A stretch of DNA of 64,000 nucleotides from Cryptosporidium bovis (lineage: Eukaryota > Apicomplexa > Conoidasida > Eucoccidiorida > Cryptosporidiidae). Location of the stretch: contig VHIT02000041.1 of NCBI GenBank assembly GCA_009768925.2, positions 62,001 to 126,000 of the forward strand, given 5' to 3'. This document shows, piece after piece, positions 32,175 through 43,400 of the stretch. The notes below the pieces were generated by a model. It was not told the origin of the DNA. It saw only the letters and a list, made by a program, of their open reading frames with translations, and searched no databases. Position 1 is the first letter of the stretch. Each line of letters starts with the position of its first letter. A program made the position numbers and the translations under genes.

Positions 32175-32957
32175 ATGAATTCAGGAGAGTTAAATAGAGA
32201 ACAGAGAGAGGATGCTTTGTGTGTGTTTGAAGTTTTCGATATGGATCAAGATGGCCAGCTAGATTTAAGGGAGTTTAAGTCGGCTTTAAGAGCGTTGGGA
32301 TTCGAAGTAAATAAAGAGGAGATCAAGTTGGTAGTTTCTTCTTGTTTGGATAATTCTCTGGGATTAAGTATAGGATCAACTACGAAAGGAGCGGGTGGTG
32401 TTAATTCATCTTATTTGCCATCTTCATCACTGGGATCTTCTTCTGTAGTTGTGGGAACCAATGACTTTGATAGATTCATTGATTTCGACAACTTTTGTTC
32501 TGTTATAAGTTATTTAATGGAATCACAAAAAAAATTTGGGATAGGAGCTTTCTATGGAACAGCTAGAGATGCAAGTGACAAACACTCATTACATAGAAAA
32601 GAGAGAGGAATAGAAAGTTATTTGGATGTAGGTCAAGAAGATGACTTAGAAGATGAACCTCCGGTATCTATTGAGTACGTTAGAAGGATATTTTCCCTAT
32701 TTGACACAAACAAAACGGGGAAGGTTGGTTTAAGAAACCTAAAAGCATTAATTTCACAAGTTGCTCGTGAGTCTCATAATCTAAATATGAGAAACACCGG
32801 TGAATCTGGTGGTATTGGAGACTTCGTTTTTACCGATGAAGAGCTTTCACTGATGATTAAACACATAGACAGGGACAATGATGGATTTTTGGACTTTGAG
32901 GATTTTTATAAGGTATTCCAGTATTGCCATGGAAGTAATTCTGGAATTAGCTTTTGA
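32175..32957 (+). CDS. Centrin-like EF-hand calcium-binding protein with insertions
   Basis: The frame is open from a TTG at 32160, but the first ATG is 32175, giving 260 residues (MNSGELNREQREDALCVF). EF-hand 1 is canonical (DMDQDGQLDLRE, residues 22-33), followed by KSALRALGFEVNKEEIK as in centrins. A Ser/Gly-rich insertion of some 45 residues replaces a normal second loop. A second linker precedes a degenerate third hand (DTNKTGKVGLRN). The fourth hand is complete apart from Asp at position 12 (DRDNDGFLDFED). Centrins are about 170 residues, so about 90 are inserted. It probably acts at the spindle pole or apical cytoskeleton; calmodulin-like or CDPK-derived alternatives are less likely, since there is no kinase. 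Confidence 0.82.
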   Translation: MNSGELNREQREDALCVFEVFDMDQDGQLDLREFKSALRALGFEVNKEEIKLVVSSCLDNSLGLSIGSTTKGAGGVNSSYLPSSSLGSSSVVVGTNDFDRFIDFDNFCSVISYLMESQKKFGIGAFYGTARDASDKHSLHRKERGIESYLDVGQEDDLEDEPPVSIEYVRRIFSLFDTNKTGKVGLRNLKALISQVARESHNLNMRNTGESGGIGDFVFTDEELSLMIKHIDRDNDGFLDFEDFYKVFQYCHGSNSGISF

Positions 32958-33138
32958 TAGACGTTTGAAATCATTTTTTCTCTTTCATTTATGAAAAACA
33001 AGGCTATTAAAAAAATATAGGTACTTGATTATACAAATAAAAATTGGTATAGCGTCGAATGTAATGCATTCAAACTGAATTGGTTTAAAACACATAATTC
33101 AGCTATAAACATTCGCGTATTTTTGGACTATTAATCGT

Positions 33139-34518
33139 CTAAGCATTGAACAAGTTTCTCGTATTGTTTAAAGGTGGCAAGTTAATGACTGAATCGGTTT
33201 TAATTACCGTCCTGTTGTAACTCAATATTTGTGTTTTATTGATAAAACCAGCTTTAACCCCAATAGAGAGACCCATTTTCATCATTTGAATCATTTTCGG
33301 ACGATCAGAAACATCCAAGCCAAGTGAGGGCCAAAGTTCAAAATCGCTCCACGTAGTAGGTGTGAGATAATGGCGAAAATGAGTTTGAGGAAACATTTCA
33401 ATAGCTTCTCTAAGCTTAGAGAGACCCCTAACATTAAAATGGAGAATGTCAAAGGCTCTGTTAATGTGGTCCCTTATATTCATTTCTGAGGGGAACCAAA
33501 TCCATCTTGGTTTAATTGGCTGTGTTTCTATGTAATCGACAACAACTCTATCTGCAGTAACATTCTTAAATTCCATGCAGTGTCTAATTGGGTCAATAAG
33601 ATTTGCATTTCCCCTTATTCCTCCATCCATATAATAACTTCCAGATACATAAACTGGTCTATAAACAAGTGGATAAGCTAGGCTGGCAAAAACTGCATTT
33701 ATTAATTCGTCTTCTGTGCTATTCCATCCATACCACGTTCTAGGAAGCCCATCTTCTATTCTAGTGGCTGTGATGGTAACTGACTTCGAGTTGTTTCTCT
33801 TGTTGGTTGCAAATCTTGTCTTTAATATTTTCCTTGGAGCTTCTACGCCACATAAATATTGAAACACTGCATCTGGATCAATCATTTTTTTAAGTAACAT
33901 TTGAATCCAACTTCCTATATTCTTTTTCAATGGTAGCTGACAGTCAGATAGTATTTCCTGTTGAGCAGACCACCAGTAATTCCAAAGTTCATTTGTCCAT
34001 TCGTAGACCGAATTCTGATATAAAGAACTATACGCCCCTATTGCTCCTACACTAACTCCGGATATTACATCCCAATCTATAGTTTTACCTTCTTCCTTAT
34101 AGCGTGTAACTAAACCTCTCAGTGCTGCTACCTCCCAAGCTCCTCTATTTGAACCCCCACTTAGTACCAAAACATAGCATTTAGTTGGGTCGTAATCCTC
34201 AAAAACTCCTTTCATAAACATTGAATTGATCAATTTATTATGTATTGAAAGTGATAATTCATGGGGGAATACATCAGGCAATTCTTCTGTGATTAATGTA
34301 TGTGGATAAACTGTCCATAGACTTACATAATATTCAAATTTTGATTGATCTATATCTTTGGGAAGCACCTCTTTTAGTACTTTTCTAACTAATTCTGGCC
34401 TAAATAATTCACTTGGATACGGAGTTTGAGCACTCCATGGTTTGAAACAATACACTGAGGATACTACAACCAAGCTAAAAACAAATAACAATATTAATAT
34501 ATTATTCCGTTTGTCCAT
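33139..34518 (-). CDS. Secreted patatin-like phospholipase
   Basis: A 459-residue serine lipid hydrolase of the patatin fold. It has an N-terminal signal sequence (hydrophobic residues 7-23, then Cys), so it enters the secretory pathway. The glycine-rich oxyanion loop GGSNRGAWE starts at residue 121, the nucleophile elbow GVSVG at 154-158 (Ser156), and the catalytic Asp is in DGG at 298-300, so the Ser-Asp dyad is complete. Several NxS/T sites are present. Patatin-like enzymes release fatty acids from phospholipids; the substrate is unknown. No membrane anchor other than the signal is visible. The 181 bp to the convergent centrin-like stop is AT-rich and empty. Confidence 0.92.
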   Translation of the reverse strand: MDKRNNILILLFVFSLVVVSSVYCFKPWSAQTPYPSELFRPELVRKVLKEVLPKDIDQSKFEYYVSLWTVYPHTLITEELPDVFPHELSLSIHNKLINSMFMKGVFEDYDPTKCYVLVLSGGSNRGAWEVAALRGLVTRYKEEGKTIDWDVISGVSVGAIGAYSSLYQNSVYEWTNELWNYWWSAQQEILSDCQLPLKKNIGSWIQMLLKKMIDPDAVFQYLCGVEAPRKILKTRFATNKRNNSKSVTITATRIEDGLPRTWYGWNSTEDELINAVFASLAYPLVYRPVYVSGSYYMDGGIRGNANLIDPIRHCMEFKNVTADRVVVDYIETQPIKPRWIWFPSEMNIRDHINRAFDILHFNVRGLSKLREAIEMFPQTHFRHYLTPTTWSDFELWPSLGLDVSDRPKMIQMMKMGLSIGVKAGFINKTQILSYNRTVIKTDSVINLPPLNNTRNLFNA

Positions 34519-34863
34519 TTTATGTTCATTATTCTCTGAATTCCTCCAGTACGAAACTATGGCGTCACGCTTACCACTTTATCTTTTATTCCCACTCTTT
34601 TCCATTATAATTTTTGGCTTTTCAACTCGTGAAAGTTTAACTCAGAGAACGGTAATAAATTTGGGGAATTAAGAGAATATGTATTTAATCCAATTGTCTA
34701 TTTTTCATTGAACATAATATAAAAAATAAAATATTGTTAACCTTTGATTTAAAATAAACCAGTTTTTTTAGTTAATGATTTATTTTATTATGGTTTAGCG
34801 CCAAACACCTATTTTTATTTTCTTTTATTGAAAATATTATGCAAGTATATTTGAAGATTGGAA
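34519..34863. other. Divergent intergenic region with AGCGCCAAA
   Basis: 345 bases between divergent starts. AGCGCCAAA (34797-34805) lies 59 bp upstream of the small ELM2-motif gene and resembles half of an E2F site. No gene is seen. Confidence 0.45.
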
Positions 34864-35199
34864 ATGAGTGAAAGCAAATGGATGAGAGAGAGAAACTCTC
34901 AAATTAGAATTGGACCTGAATTTCAGGCTGTCTTGCCAGATTTAATTGAATCAAGGCACAACGAGTTATCAAAAGTTGAAAACAACATTAAAACAAAGTC
35001 AAAGTTAAACCAAGTACAACAGAAAGGCGTGTGCTTAATAGGTGGTAGCGAGCCAAAATCTGCCTCTAGCACTAACATATTGAAAAGAAAGACCAAATCA
35101 AAGATCAAACAAAAGGAAACGCAAAACAGTAGTGTTGATGGTCACGCAAAAGATGTGAACAAAAATTCAAAGCCGAAGGTAATTAAGATAAAAAAATGA
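34864..35199 (+). CDS. Small basic protein with an ELM2-like motif, 111 aa
   Basis: The frame begins at a TTG (34858), but the first ATG is 34864. Residues of about 13-26 (IRIGPEFQAVLPDL) resemble the conserved start of ELM2 domains, which recruit histone deacetylases in proteins such as MTA, CoREST and MIER. No SANT domain or remaining ELM2 body follows. The rest is Lys-rich, low complexity and ends KVIKIKK, suggesting a nuclear or nucleic-acid-bound protein. It could be a truncated chromatin cofactor, or the match could be chance. No splice signals suggest more exons. Confidence 0.6.
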   Translation: MSESKWMRERNSQIRIGPEFQAVLPDLIESRHNELSKVENNIKTKSKLNQVQQKGVCLIGGSEPKSASSTNILKRKTKSKIKQKETQNSSVDGHAKDVNKNSKPKVIKIKK

Positions 35200-36397
35200 A
35201 TTAAACAAATTTATATTGGCAAAATATATTTTATATTTAAAATATACCGTATTTTTATATACAGTTTTGTTTTTGTTTTAATGATTTACATACCCAAACC
35301 ATGCATAAATGTCATATTCAATTCAATTTTTCTGGTTAAAAAGTTTATCATATTTTTAACTTTAACATTACTATCTGTAATATTTATTTTTCAATTTTTT
35401 TATATCTATTTATTCATACTTCACACATTATTACCTGCCAATATTACTCTATTCATACTACTCTTCACGTATACAGAGAAATTTACAGTATTTGTTTACA
35501 ATAATAGTAAATACAAATTCTAGTAAATTCTACTTGTGTTATTTAGATTACTATTCAATTTTTTGCTTAGAACTTGTAGGGAACCTGTCCTTTTTGACAT
35601 GCTGAATTCATACTAAAATATAAGTATTTAAGAATTCGCGCCAAGTATGGTACCTTTATGAGGCGCGCCTCTAAAAAAACTAATACAAGTTTGAATAAAG
35701 TTAGGAAACGAGAAAAGAAAAAATAAAAGGTGCAAGTAATAAATATAAGAGAAAAATATTAATTTCTTGAATATTTTGTGGAATATATTTACATAAATCT
35801 ATATTGAATTGAGATACAAAAAAAGAAATCGAAGGAGAATTCAGTAACTGCTTGGACATTTAACAGTTGTCAAAGGTTGGTTTTTTCTGGCCAAGGATAA
35901 CAGAAATAAAATTAGATGTCATTGAATAGAAATTATATAGAATTGCTTTTGTTGTAGGGGTCAGACTACTCTTTTTTTTTCCTTATTTGTTGGATACTCG
36001 CTAACAAATTTATTAATCTGGATTTCTTTCTAATTGAATTCTTTGATTTATAAATTTTATCATTTCAGTTATATATTGAAAATAATATATAAATAATAGT
36101 ATACACAGGCAAAATTACATAGGTTTTATTTAATAAAAAAGCATACAAATATAAATAATAAATTGGTGTTGGGAATTTAATATAATATTTAAGTAGTGTA
36201 CTACTGTCCGACAATTTATACATAATTAAGAACTGTGTTCTAGTTAAAAAAAAAGACAAATTGATAAAATTATATGCCATTTGTATAATATAATATTTGT
36301 TACTTGAATACTTCAAATAAGCTAACAATAGCCACTTTTTTATTTTAAAGAGTAACCTCATATTATTTATTTATACTACATTATATCAGGTAAGTAA
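35200..36397. other. Long intergenic region
   Basis: 1,198 bases. The frames inside are hydrophobic AT-driven noise. Elements: TTCGCGCCAA (35635-35644), the palindrome AGGCGCGCCT (35661-35670) and TCAGACTACTCTT (35961-35973). Just before the next ATG lies TATATCAG/GTAAGTAA (about 36383-36397), which looks like a 3' splice site followed by a donor-like word, so a 5' UTR intron is possible. Confidence 0.5.
35635..35670. promoter_or_regulatory. Paired E2F-like elements TTCGCGCCAA and AGGCGCGCCT
   Basis: Two GC-rich sites 16 bases apart in AT-rich sequence, the second a perfect palindrome. They are about 730 bp upstream of the RRM gene and 440 bp downstream of the ELM2-motif gene, so the target is uncertain. 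Confidence 0.4.
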
Positions 36398-37996
36398 ATG
36401 GAGAATGGATTATGTAGGTCGCGAACAACACGCTGGGCAGACGTGGAGGATGATGACGACGATCTAGATATGTCTCTTCCTGAAGAGAGGATGCAACAAG
36501 CAAAATGTTCATCAACGACACAATCTTCAAGTAGTAAAACAGGGTCTGTATCAAATAGAGTTTCTACAACAGAATCTGGCAGTAATGGTTATAATCATAA
36601 CAATAGTGATGACAATAATAATGGTGATATTAACAGTAGTGGTAATAATAATAACAATAATAATAACAATAATTCAAATTCAGGAAACAAAAAGAAACAA
36701 AGTGGAAGTAGAAGCATTAATGCTCAAGCTAAGCAGGTTTCTAACTTACAGAAAGATCCACCATATTTAGTTAAAATATCAAATTTAGATTATAATTTAC
36801 AATTAAAAGATATTCAAGAGTTCTTTAAAAAGAATGGTATAAACAATGTTAAGATTAAACTTCCAATGAGAAATGGGAGTAATGAGGGAATAGCTACGAT
36901 TGAATTCAGCAATTTTTCTGATTTCTCGAATACAATCTGTGAATTAGACGGGTCTTGCATTGGATCTAGAAATGTTCGTATTAACCATATTCCTAATTCA
37001 AAAGGTGGAAAATTGGACGATAAATCCTCAAATTTTAGGAACAACAGTAACAACAGGGGATCTCATAATGCTAATTTAAACTTTTCAAGGGGCGGAAACA
37101 ATTCTAAACCTCTGAGTCATTCTAATAGAGACTTGTCTCCAGATTTTTCCACTGTCAGAAGAATGAATAATAACATTAATTCAAACACAACTGCATCATC
37201 ATCATTCACGTCTACATACACATCTGGGGGAGGAAAGTCCTTGCTTTCCTCAAATAATGTTGAAGATAACAAATCTCTCATAAAATCACCAAATTTCCGG
37301 TCCTCTCACCCCAAGGATAATGAAGGAACAAACATTAATTCACAGAATGAATCAGATAAAAGTGGTTTTAATGTGTCTACCTCAATTGGAAAAAGTGGAA
37401 AAGGAAATAATAATAATAATAATAACAATAGTAATAGTAATAATTATAATAATCATCATCACCATTTTGGTGGGAAAGGAAATAATAACAATTCAGGAAA
37501 TACTGGAGGTATTGCTAATACAGGGAACATTGGTATTAATAATGGTAATTCCGGAAATGCGACAAGAGTAAATAACAATGGAAAGAATTCAGGAAATGGA
37601 TCTGGTACATTTAATTCTGGTAAAAAAACGGATTCAGGAGCGAATAAGGATAAGAATAAATTCGGAAAAAGCTCTTCAGAAAATGGAGGAGTTCAAGTAA
37701 AAGGTCAAAAGGGAGGAACTAGAGGAGGTGGGGGAGGTGTGGGAACTTCTAATTCAAACGCCTCAAGAGAAAGCCACCCCTCACGAAATGGTGAATCTGG
37801 GGACTCTAGAAAAGGAAGGAGCTATCATGGTGGAAAGCATTCAAATTCATCTTCAAAAGGACCTAGTGGCGGTAACAATTCAGAAAATGGAAAAGGATCA
37901 GTTTCGGGACCCAAGAATAACAAGCCTTCTGGACAGAAAGAAGTTGCGAAAAATGGAATTGAAACAAGAAATAGATTTGCAGCCTTAGGTGACTGA
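36398..37996 (+). CDS. eIF4B/eIF4H-like RRM protein with Asn/Gly-rich tail
   Basis: A 532-residue RNA-binding protein. One RRM spans about residues 120-203, with RNP2 LVKISNL and RNP1 NEGIATIEF, and ends DGSCIGSRNVRINHIP, much like the DGALLGDRSLRVDIA end of the eIF4H/eIF4B RRM. The N-terminus has TRWADVEDDDDD, and the extreme C-terminus NRFAALGD is a short motif also seen in translation factors. Between them are Asn, Gly and Ser repeats encoded by AAT/AAC runs (36640-36680 and 37407-37460) and RGG-poor, GGGG-containing segments. This suggests a translation-initiation helper of the eIF4A helicase; a general RRM protein is the alternative. Confidence 0.75.
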   Translation: MENGLCRSRTTRWADVEDDDDDLDMSLPEERMQQAKCSSTTQSSSSKTGSVSNRVSTTESGSNGYNHNNSDDNNNGDINSSGNNNNNNNNNNSNSGNKKKQSGSRSINAQAKQVSNLQKDPPYLVKISNLDYNLQLKDIQEFFKKNGINNVKIKLPMRNGSNEGIATIEFSNFSDFSNTICELDGSCIGSRNVRINHIPNSKGGKLDDKSSNFRNNSNNRGSHNANLNFSRGGNNSKPLSHSNRDLSPDFSTVRRMNNNINSNTTASSSFTSTYTSGGGKSLLSSNNVEDNKSLIKSPNFRSSHPKDNEGTNINSQNESDKSGFNVSTSIGKSGKGNNNNNNNNSNSNNYNNHHHHFGGKGNNNNSGNTGGIANTGNIGINNGNSGNATRVNNNGKNSGNGSGTFNSGKKTDSGANKDKNKFGKSSSENGGVQVKGQKGGTRGGGGGVGTSNSNASRESHPSRNGESGDSRKGRSYHGGKHSNSSSKGPSGGNNSENGKGSVSGPKNNKPSGQKEVAKNGIETRNRFAALGD

Positions 37997-38294
37997 ATTT
38001 GTTTGATTAATAAAAGCGGTGAACAATAAATAAATTATAGCAATTATTAATACTGAACTAAGGTATTGTTAATTCTTATAATATATAGATAATATTAAGA
38101 TAAATTATAATTTGATTTCTAAGTGAAAAATGGGATTACTCCCATAAACTTCTAGTTCATATCTTTGTTATTTTAGATTTAGGTAATAATTAGTTGTCTA
38201 TTACTATTATGAAATTGTTTTTTCCCAAATTTTAACTGCAATTAAAAATGTCTTTTCACACATTGATCAATGAAAAATGATGTGATACTGGCAA

Positions 38295-39822
38295 TTAGTA
38301 TCTGTATTTTGGTTTATTTTTGCTATTTGCCTTTGTAGAAGGTTTACACTCATCAGTATGATTTTCGGATAAAAGGTAGCAGGAAATTGCTTTGACAGGG
38401 CCCGAAACACTTAACTTTGGTTTGATTTCTTGCTTCGTTTTTTCATCAATTACACTCCTCCTTTTAAAACATAAATAGAATACACCTACATTATTTACAA
38501 GAAGGATCAAAATAACCAAACAACCAATAAAGGCAGCTATAGACATAGATTGACCAATTTTATAAACCTCCTTAATAAATTTACTAGAGGCTTCCAAATG
38601 TAAAACGGTAATTGGATCTGAATCGTTGAAATTAATATCTTCTTTTGTAGAAAACCTAATTTGTTCGATGGCATGTACTATATTCATGTTGTCGCTGGCA
38701 TGATTCAAAAAGTGGCCAGAATGAATATTATACATATAATAGCTTTCTTCTTGTTTCTTAAACCTTCTAGGAATAATAAACAATATGATACTCATTATTT
38801 GATATAAACTAAATTCTTCTAAACGTATTCTGATCAACCGAAGTAAAAATAAGGTAACATCTCCTAACTTCATAATATGCCACGTTACTTTTTTCGGGAA
38901 ATACGCATGTGATTCTGATAAATTACTCCCATATAAACCTACTTTAACTATGTTCCTTTTTGGATTTAAGTACTTGTGAAATATCCAAAGTTCTAAATAG
39001 TCTATGTCGACTCTTCCCGAGAGACTTAGTTCATTTATATTTGGACTCTCACTTTTAACTTTACTTGTTTTCATTATATATGAACACTCTATTGGATGTT
39101 TAACTAATTCTCCGTCGTTTACTGCTGTGAAATTACCCAAATTTGTATCAAAACAAAGACAGGAATCGCCACAACGTCTAGCAGGAATCTTTCTATATCC
39201 AAGTACTCCTTGACTACGTAATCCAATGAAATACTGAGAATCATTACCTAAAAAGTTATATATATCATTAATTGAGTCACTTTTAAGGTAAATATCATTA
39301 GTTTCTACACCGTTATTGTTGTAATTAGAGTTTCTCTCTTCTGAGGATAAAGGACACAATACTATTGATGGAGCCTCAAAATAAGGTTGTATTCCAGTAG
39401 AAGCCAACATTGAAACAAACCATCCCGTTTGAGCAAATATGTATATTAATAAGCCTAGGATCAAATAAAGTGGCATCCATATTAACAGTTTGACCAAAAA
39501 TGCAAAACTTTCTGCTTTTTCTGCTTCCTTTGATTTTCCAAAAGACCCGTCTTTAAAGTATAAAATAAATAGTTAATTAATCATTAAAAAAATAAAAGAA
39601 ACCCAAACACGACTCAATTGAGGATTATTTAAACCATGTAAATCATTCAATAAATCAAATGTTAGGGTATTAAAAAAGGAGATATTTAAGGAATGGCACA
39701 TTAAATGTTATTTTATTCCTTCCTAGTTTCAATTTAAACTTACATGGAACAATAAAGTTTCTAAATAACGAATAGAACGCAGTTACGAAATCAAATAATT
39801 TGAATAAAATTTTTCTGATCAT
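38295..39822 (-). CDS. Membrane protein with Cys-rich lumenal region, two exons
   Basis: The long exon (38295-39550) is open but lacks an ATG at its start. An upstream exon 39744-39822 (MIRKILFKLFDFVTAFYSLF...) ends in a GTAAGT donor and joins at a TTTAAAG acceptor in frame through TAC, giving 444 residues with a 193-nt intron. A hydrophobic segment lies near residues 48-68, another near 262-278 and a strong one near 362-389. The part between the first two is probably lumenal or external, with Cys clusters (RRCGDSCLCFD, PIEC) and several NxS/T sites. A short basic tail follows. I recognise no family. The outline (short cytosolic ends, large Cys-bearing loop) is seen in two-TM channels, but no channel signature is present. 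Confidence 0.75.
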
Positions 39823-40454
39823 CTTTGTATATCTCTACTTTAATTTGCACTAACATATATTTCAATGTCTATTTGACTTCTCATTCACATACACTTTTTC
39901 GTCAAATAAAGTTACAATAAACATATACAACTTGTCATTATTATTTTATTAATATTTTTGCCTTTTTATTGTTTATACACACTTCTTCCAATGAAAAATA
40001 AATTAAAAAGTCCGTATTAGATAAGAGGAGTAACACAAGATGTCGCAGTTAATAATAATGAAATGATTCGTTATTTTCTCTGTTTACGAGTATTAGGAAC
40101 TCCTACTCGATCACCACAACAGACTTGCTCGAGAATGTAGGGACTACTATGGCAAATATTCTTCCCCAATATATTTTTCCCTTTTGTTTTGTATCACAAA
40201 TGCTTTTTTCAAGTAACATATTTAATGATGGCGCCACGGAGTGGCGCCGTCGAAAGGTATCGGATATTAATTATAATGGTGTCAAATATATATAGTGGAT
40301 GAGTAGTCAAAAATAAACAAAAATGGTGGTAATAGTTGACATTTTGGTGCAAACATAGTTAATATTTTTTTAAAGAAAAATAAGGTAGAGGCTAGAAACA
40401 CTGCCATTACAGGTGTTAGTTGAGGGCGAATTCATTTAATAAAATAATGAAAAG
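39823..40454. other. Divergent intergenic region with a double E2F-like palindrome
   Basis: 632 bases between divergent genes. It holds the paired sites at 40229-40249 (separate entry) and a GGACTACTATGG close to the recurring ACTACTCTT motif near 40140. No gene is seen. Confidence 0.5.
40229..40249. promoter_or_regulatory. Two E2F-like sites forming an inverted repeat
   Basis: TGGCGCCA (40229-40236) and TGGCGCCG (40242-40249) flank the trinucleotide GGA. GGCGCCAC and GTGGCGCC are perfect inverted repeats. It lies about 210 bp upstream of the Noc1/Mak21 ATG. It could bind two factor dimers or form a short hairpin. Confidence 0.5.
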
Positions 40455-43400
40455 ATGGCTCTTGAAAGCAAAAAAATCTGTAATTTAGACTCTTTAAAGA
40501 GCGAAGGGAGAAGAGGCTTTAATAATAAAAGAGGTAATAATAAATTAGTTAAGGCAGGTGACAATGAACTTAGGGTATTGATTGTTAATGAAAGTATAAG
40601 AAACGCAAATGAATTAACAAAACTTATCAAAAACGCATGGTTGAAGGAATATAATGAATGCAATTGGATGGAGGGGAGTGAGAAAATGAATAAATTCAAT
40701 AAATTAGTAATAAAAGTAAGAAAGGATCCGATGTTTGAGGGGAATGGTAGCATTTATCTAAATGAAAATATTTACAATGATATAATTAAGCTTGGAAAAG
40801 AGATAACAAACTATGCAAGAGAGTCAATATTTAAAAAATTAACTTCAGATAAAGAAATTGAATGGTTAAGGAATACTGCTTTAGATAGCAAGAGTACTCT
40901 TAAAGATAAGGTAGAGTCATGTTCAATATTAATACAAAGCAATCCAATATTGTATATCAAAGAACTAGACATATTGAAGAGCATGATATTAAATGCAAGT
41001 AATAAAACAAGTTACATAAAAATGATGGACGTAATATTGAACATGATGTTAAGCAATAAGATAATTCCAAAGAATAGGGAGTTATCCAACATATATAGCA
41101 ATAAAAAATTGGAGACCTTATTTTCAAATAACAAAATTGAGGATGCATCAATAAACATTTCGATGTTTGAGTTAGTGCAGGTATACTTCGAGAACTATTT
41201 AAAAGAATGGTATTTGGTGCTTACTAATATATTGATCAAAATGCTAAATGATACACAATGGACAGTAAAAAAAAAGATGATATCACTTGTATTTCACCTA
41301 TGCTTAAATATTACTGAACAGAGGCATTTATTAATTAATGCTTTGGTTCACAAATTTGGTGATAGGGAAGATAAAGTGGCTTCTCACTCTACATACCTTT
41401 TGGGAGAAATAATTAGAAAGAACGAAAATAGTGATATAATATATATTATTATAGATATTTTATCCGATCATTTATCTAAAAATTTAGAATCATTCCACAA
41501 TTTACTAATTTCAAGTCATAAAAAAAAGAATAGAAAAAATTCCAAAGAAGATGAAAAAAATGATGATGGTAGTTCAGCTGTTGTCTATCGTCAAGTTTAC
41601 CGTTTAATGCTGTTTATTTCAGAAATAAAGCTTAATAGAAACTATAATTTTTATTCATTACCATTTATGGAATCAAAGTTCCCCCCACCAATAAGAATCC
41701 TAAATTTATGTTTATCCTCCTTAAGGGTTATAGTAGATTCGAGAACTAGAGATAGTGATAAGATAATGACTGTTAAGGAACCAATATATAGATTTTTAAG
41801 AGTAACTTTGAATTGTATAAATAGGTCATTACCATATGCTGAAGCACAAATAAGATTAATAAATAACAAATCATCTAATAAATTGTTGGAAAACTTCGAG
41901 ACGCAATACATACCAAAGTTATACTTTCTTTGTCATAATATTGACTGTGGGTCTATTAGGATTGTTATATTAAACGTATTGTATAGAATCTCAAAAATAC
42001 TTAATGTTTTATCAGGAAGATATTACAGATTGTTTTATTCTCAGTTGCTATACAGACCTATATATAATTCAAAAAACAAAAAACTATTGGTATACCTCAC
42101 TTGGAAGATTATAAACGATGACGAAATAAGTCATACAACTGTCATTTCGATTCTAAAGAGAGCTATTCAAGTTTCTATACATAATTATGATATACCAATG
42201 TTGTTATCCTTTCTTATCATTGTCATCAACATTATTATTAATGGTGATGATATTAATAGAAAGAATATTAAAAAAGGAGCATCAAGTTGTAAAAAAAGAA
42301 AACTAACAGGTAGAAAAAAGTTGTCTTGTTATACTAACGGTGAATTTTCGCCATTATTAAATGGCGATAACAACGACGAGATTCTAGGTGAGGATAATAA
42401 ATTAAACAGAAGTAATCTTGTAATCATTTCCAACTCCCTGAAGGACTTAATTACTAGAAACGATTCAAATATCGCAGGCGACTTTGAGGATGAACATTTT
42501 GTGGATATTTCTGAAGAGGAAAATGATTATCATAAAATTATTTATATAGGAAATGATACAAAGTCTGATATCGATTGTAAACATGATAATGTAAATAATA
42601 ACAATATGAAATGTAAAATAAATATGAGGTATGATCCGCTTAAGAGGGACCCTAATTATTCAAACGGTGATAATATACATTTCTGGGAACTAGATATGTT
42701 AAGGTCATTTTATCATCCACTAATAGCTGAAATAGCCTATAAGTGTTTAATATTATGTAATGAAAAGATGATTCATAAAGAAGCGAAAAGCACACTTTCA
42801 ATTGAAGATAGGAATAATCTTTTGAATAGTATTAAAGGATTCATTAGGAAATTTAGACTAAACTATGAAACAAGCATGGGTAGTGATAAGAATAACGTAA
42901 TCAATAAATTATTTAAACTGTCATCTCTACCCTTATTCTTGCAGATATTAAATTACAACATGGTTGATCTAAATCTCATACTTCTTAAATGTTTTGACAA
43001 TAATAATGCAAAAGAAAACGCACAATTAATTGAAAAGAACTCCAGAATAAATTCATTCAATAAATGGAATAGCTCATATGTTCCCGAATACCTCAATTTC
43101 TATAAATTGTACTTTGAAGATGGTTTCGTCAAATCAATAAATAAATACAATAAACTCAATTCTGACATGGAAAACGGTGGCAATTATGATGAGGATAATT
43201 TTGATATTGATTATGATGAGACTACGGGGAAAATGATTAAGCATAACAAATACAAGGGTGACAATAACAGTGACGTTATGATTGATTCACTAATTGATGA
43301 TTTTTCAAATATCAAGCAAGACGAGGAAGACCCCACAGATGATGATTACGGAGACTTCATGGAAGAAGACGATGATTTCATGGAAGATGATAATTTCATG

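Noticed and set aside
35281-35523. An 80-residue hydrophobic frame
   Set aside because: Its composition (Phe, Ile, Leu, Tyr, Lys) is what AT-rich DNA yields by chance. It has no motif and sits in a region with A/T tracts.
36065-36361. A 98-residue minus-strand frame upstream of the RRM gene
   Set aside because: Hydrophobic and Tyr/Ile/Leu-rich by base composition, with no conserved feature.
37407-37460. AAT/AAC trinucleotide run that could be read as a repeat element
   Set aside because: It encodes an Asn-rich stretch of the RRM protein. It is irregular and not an array with spacers.
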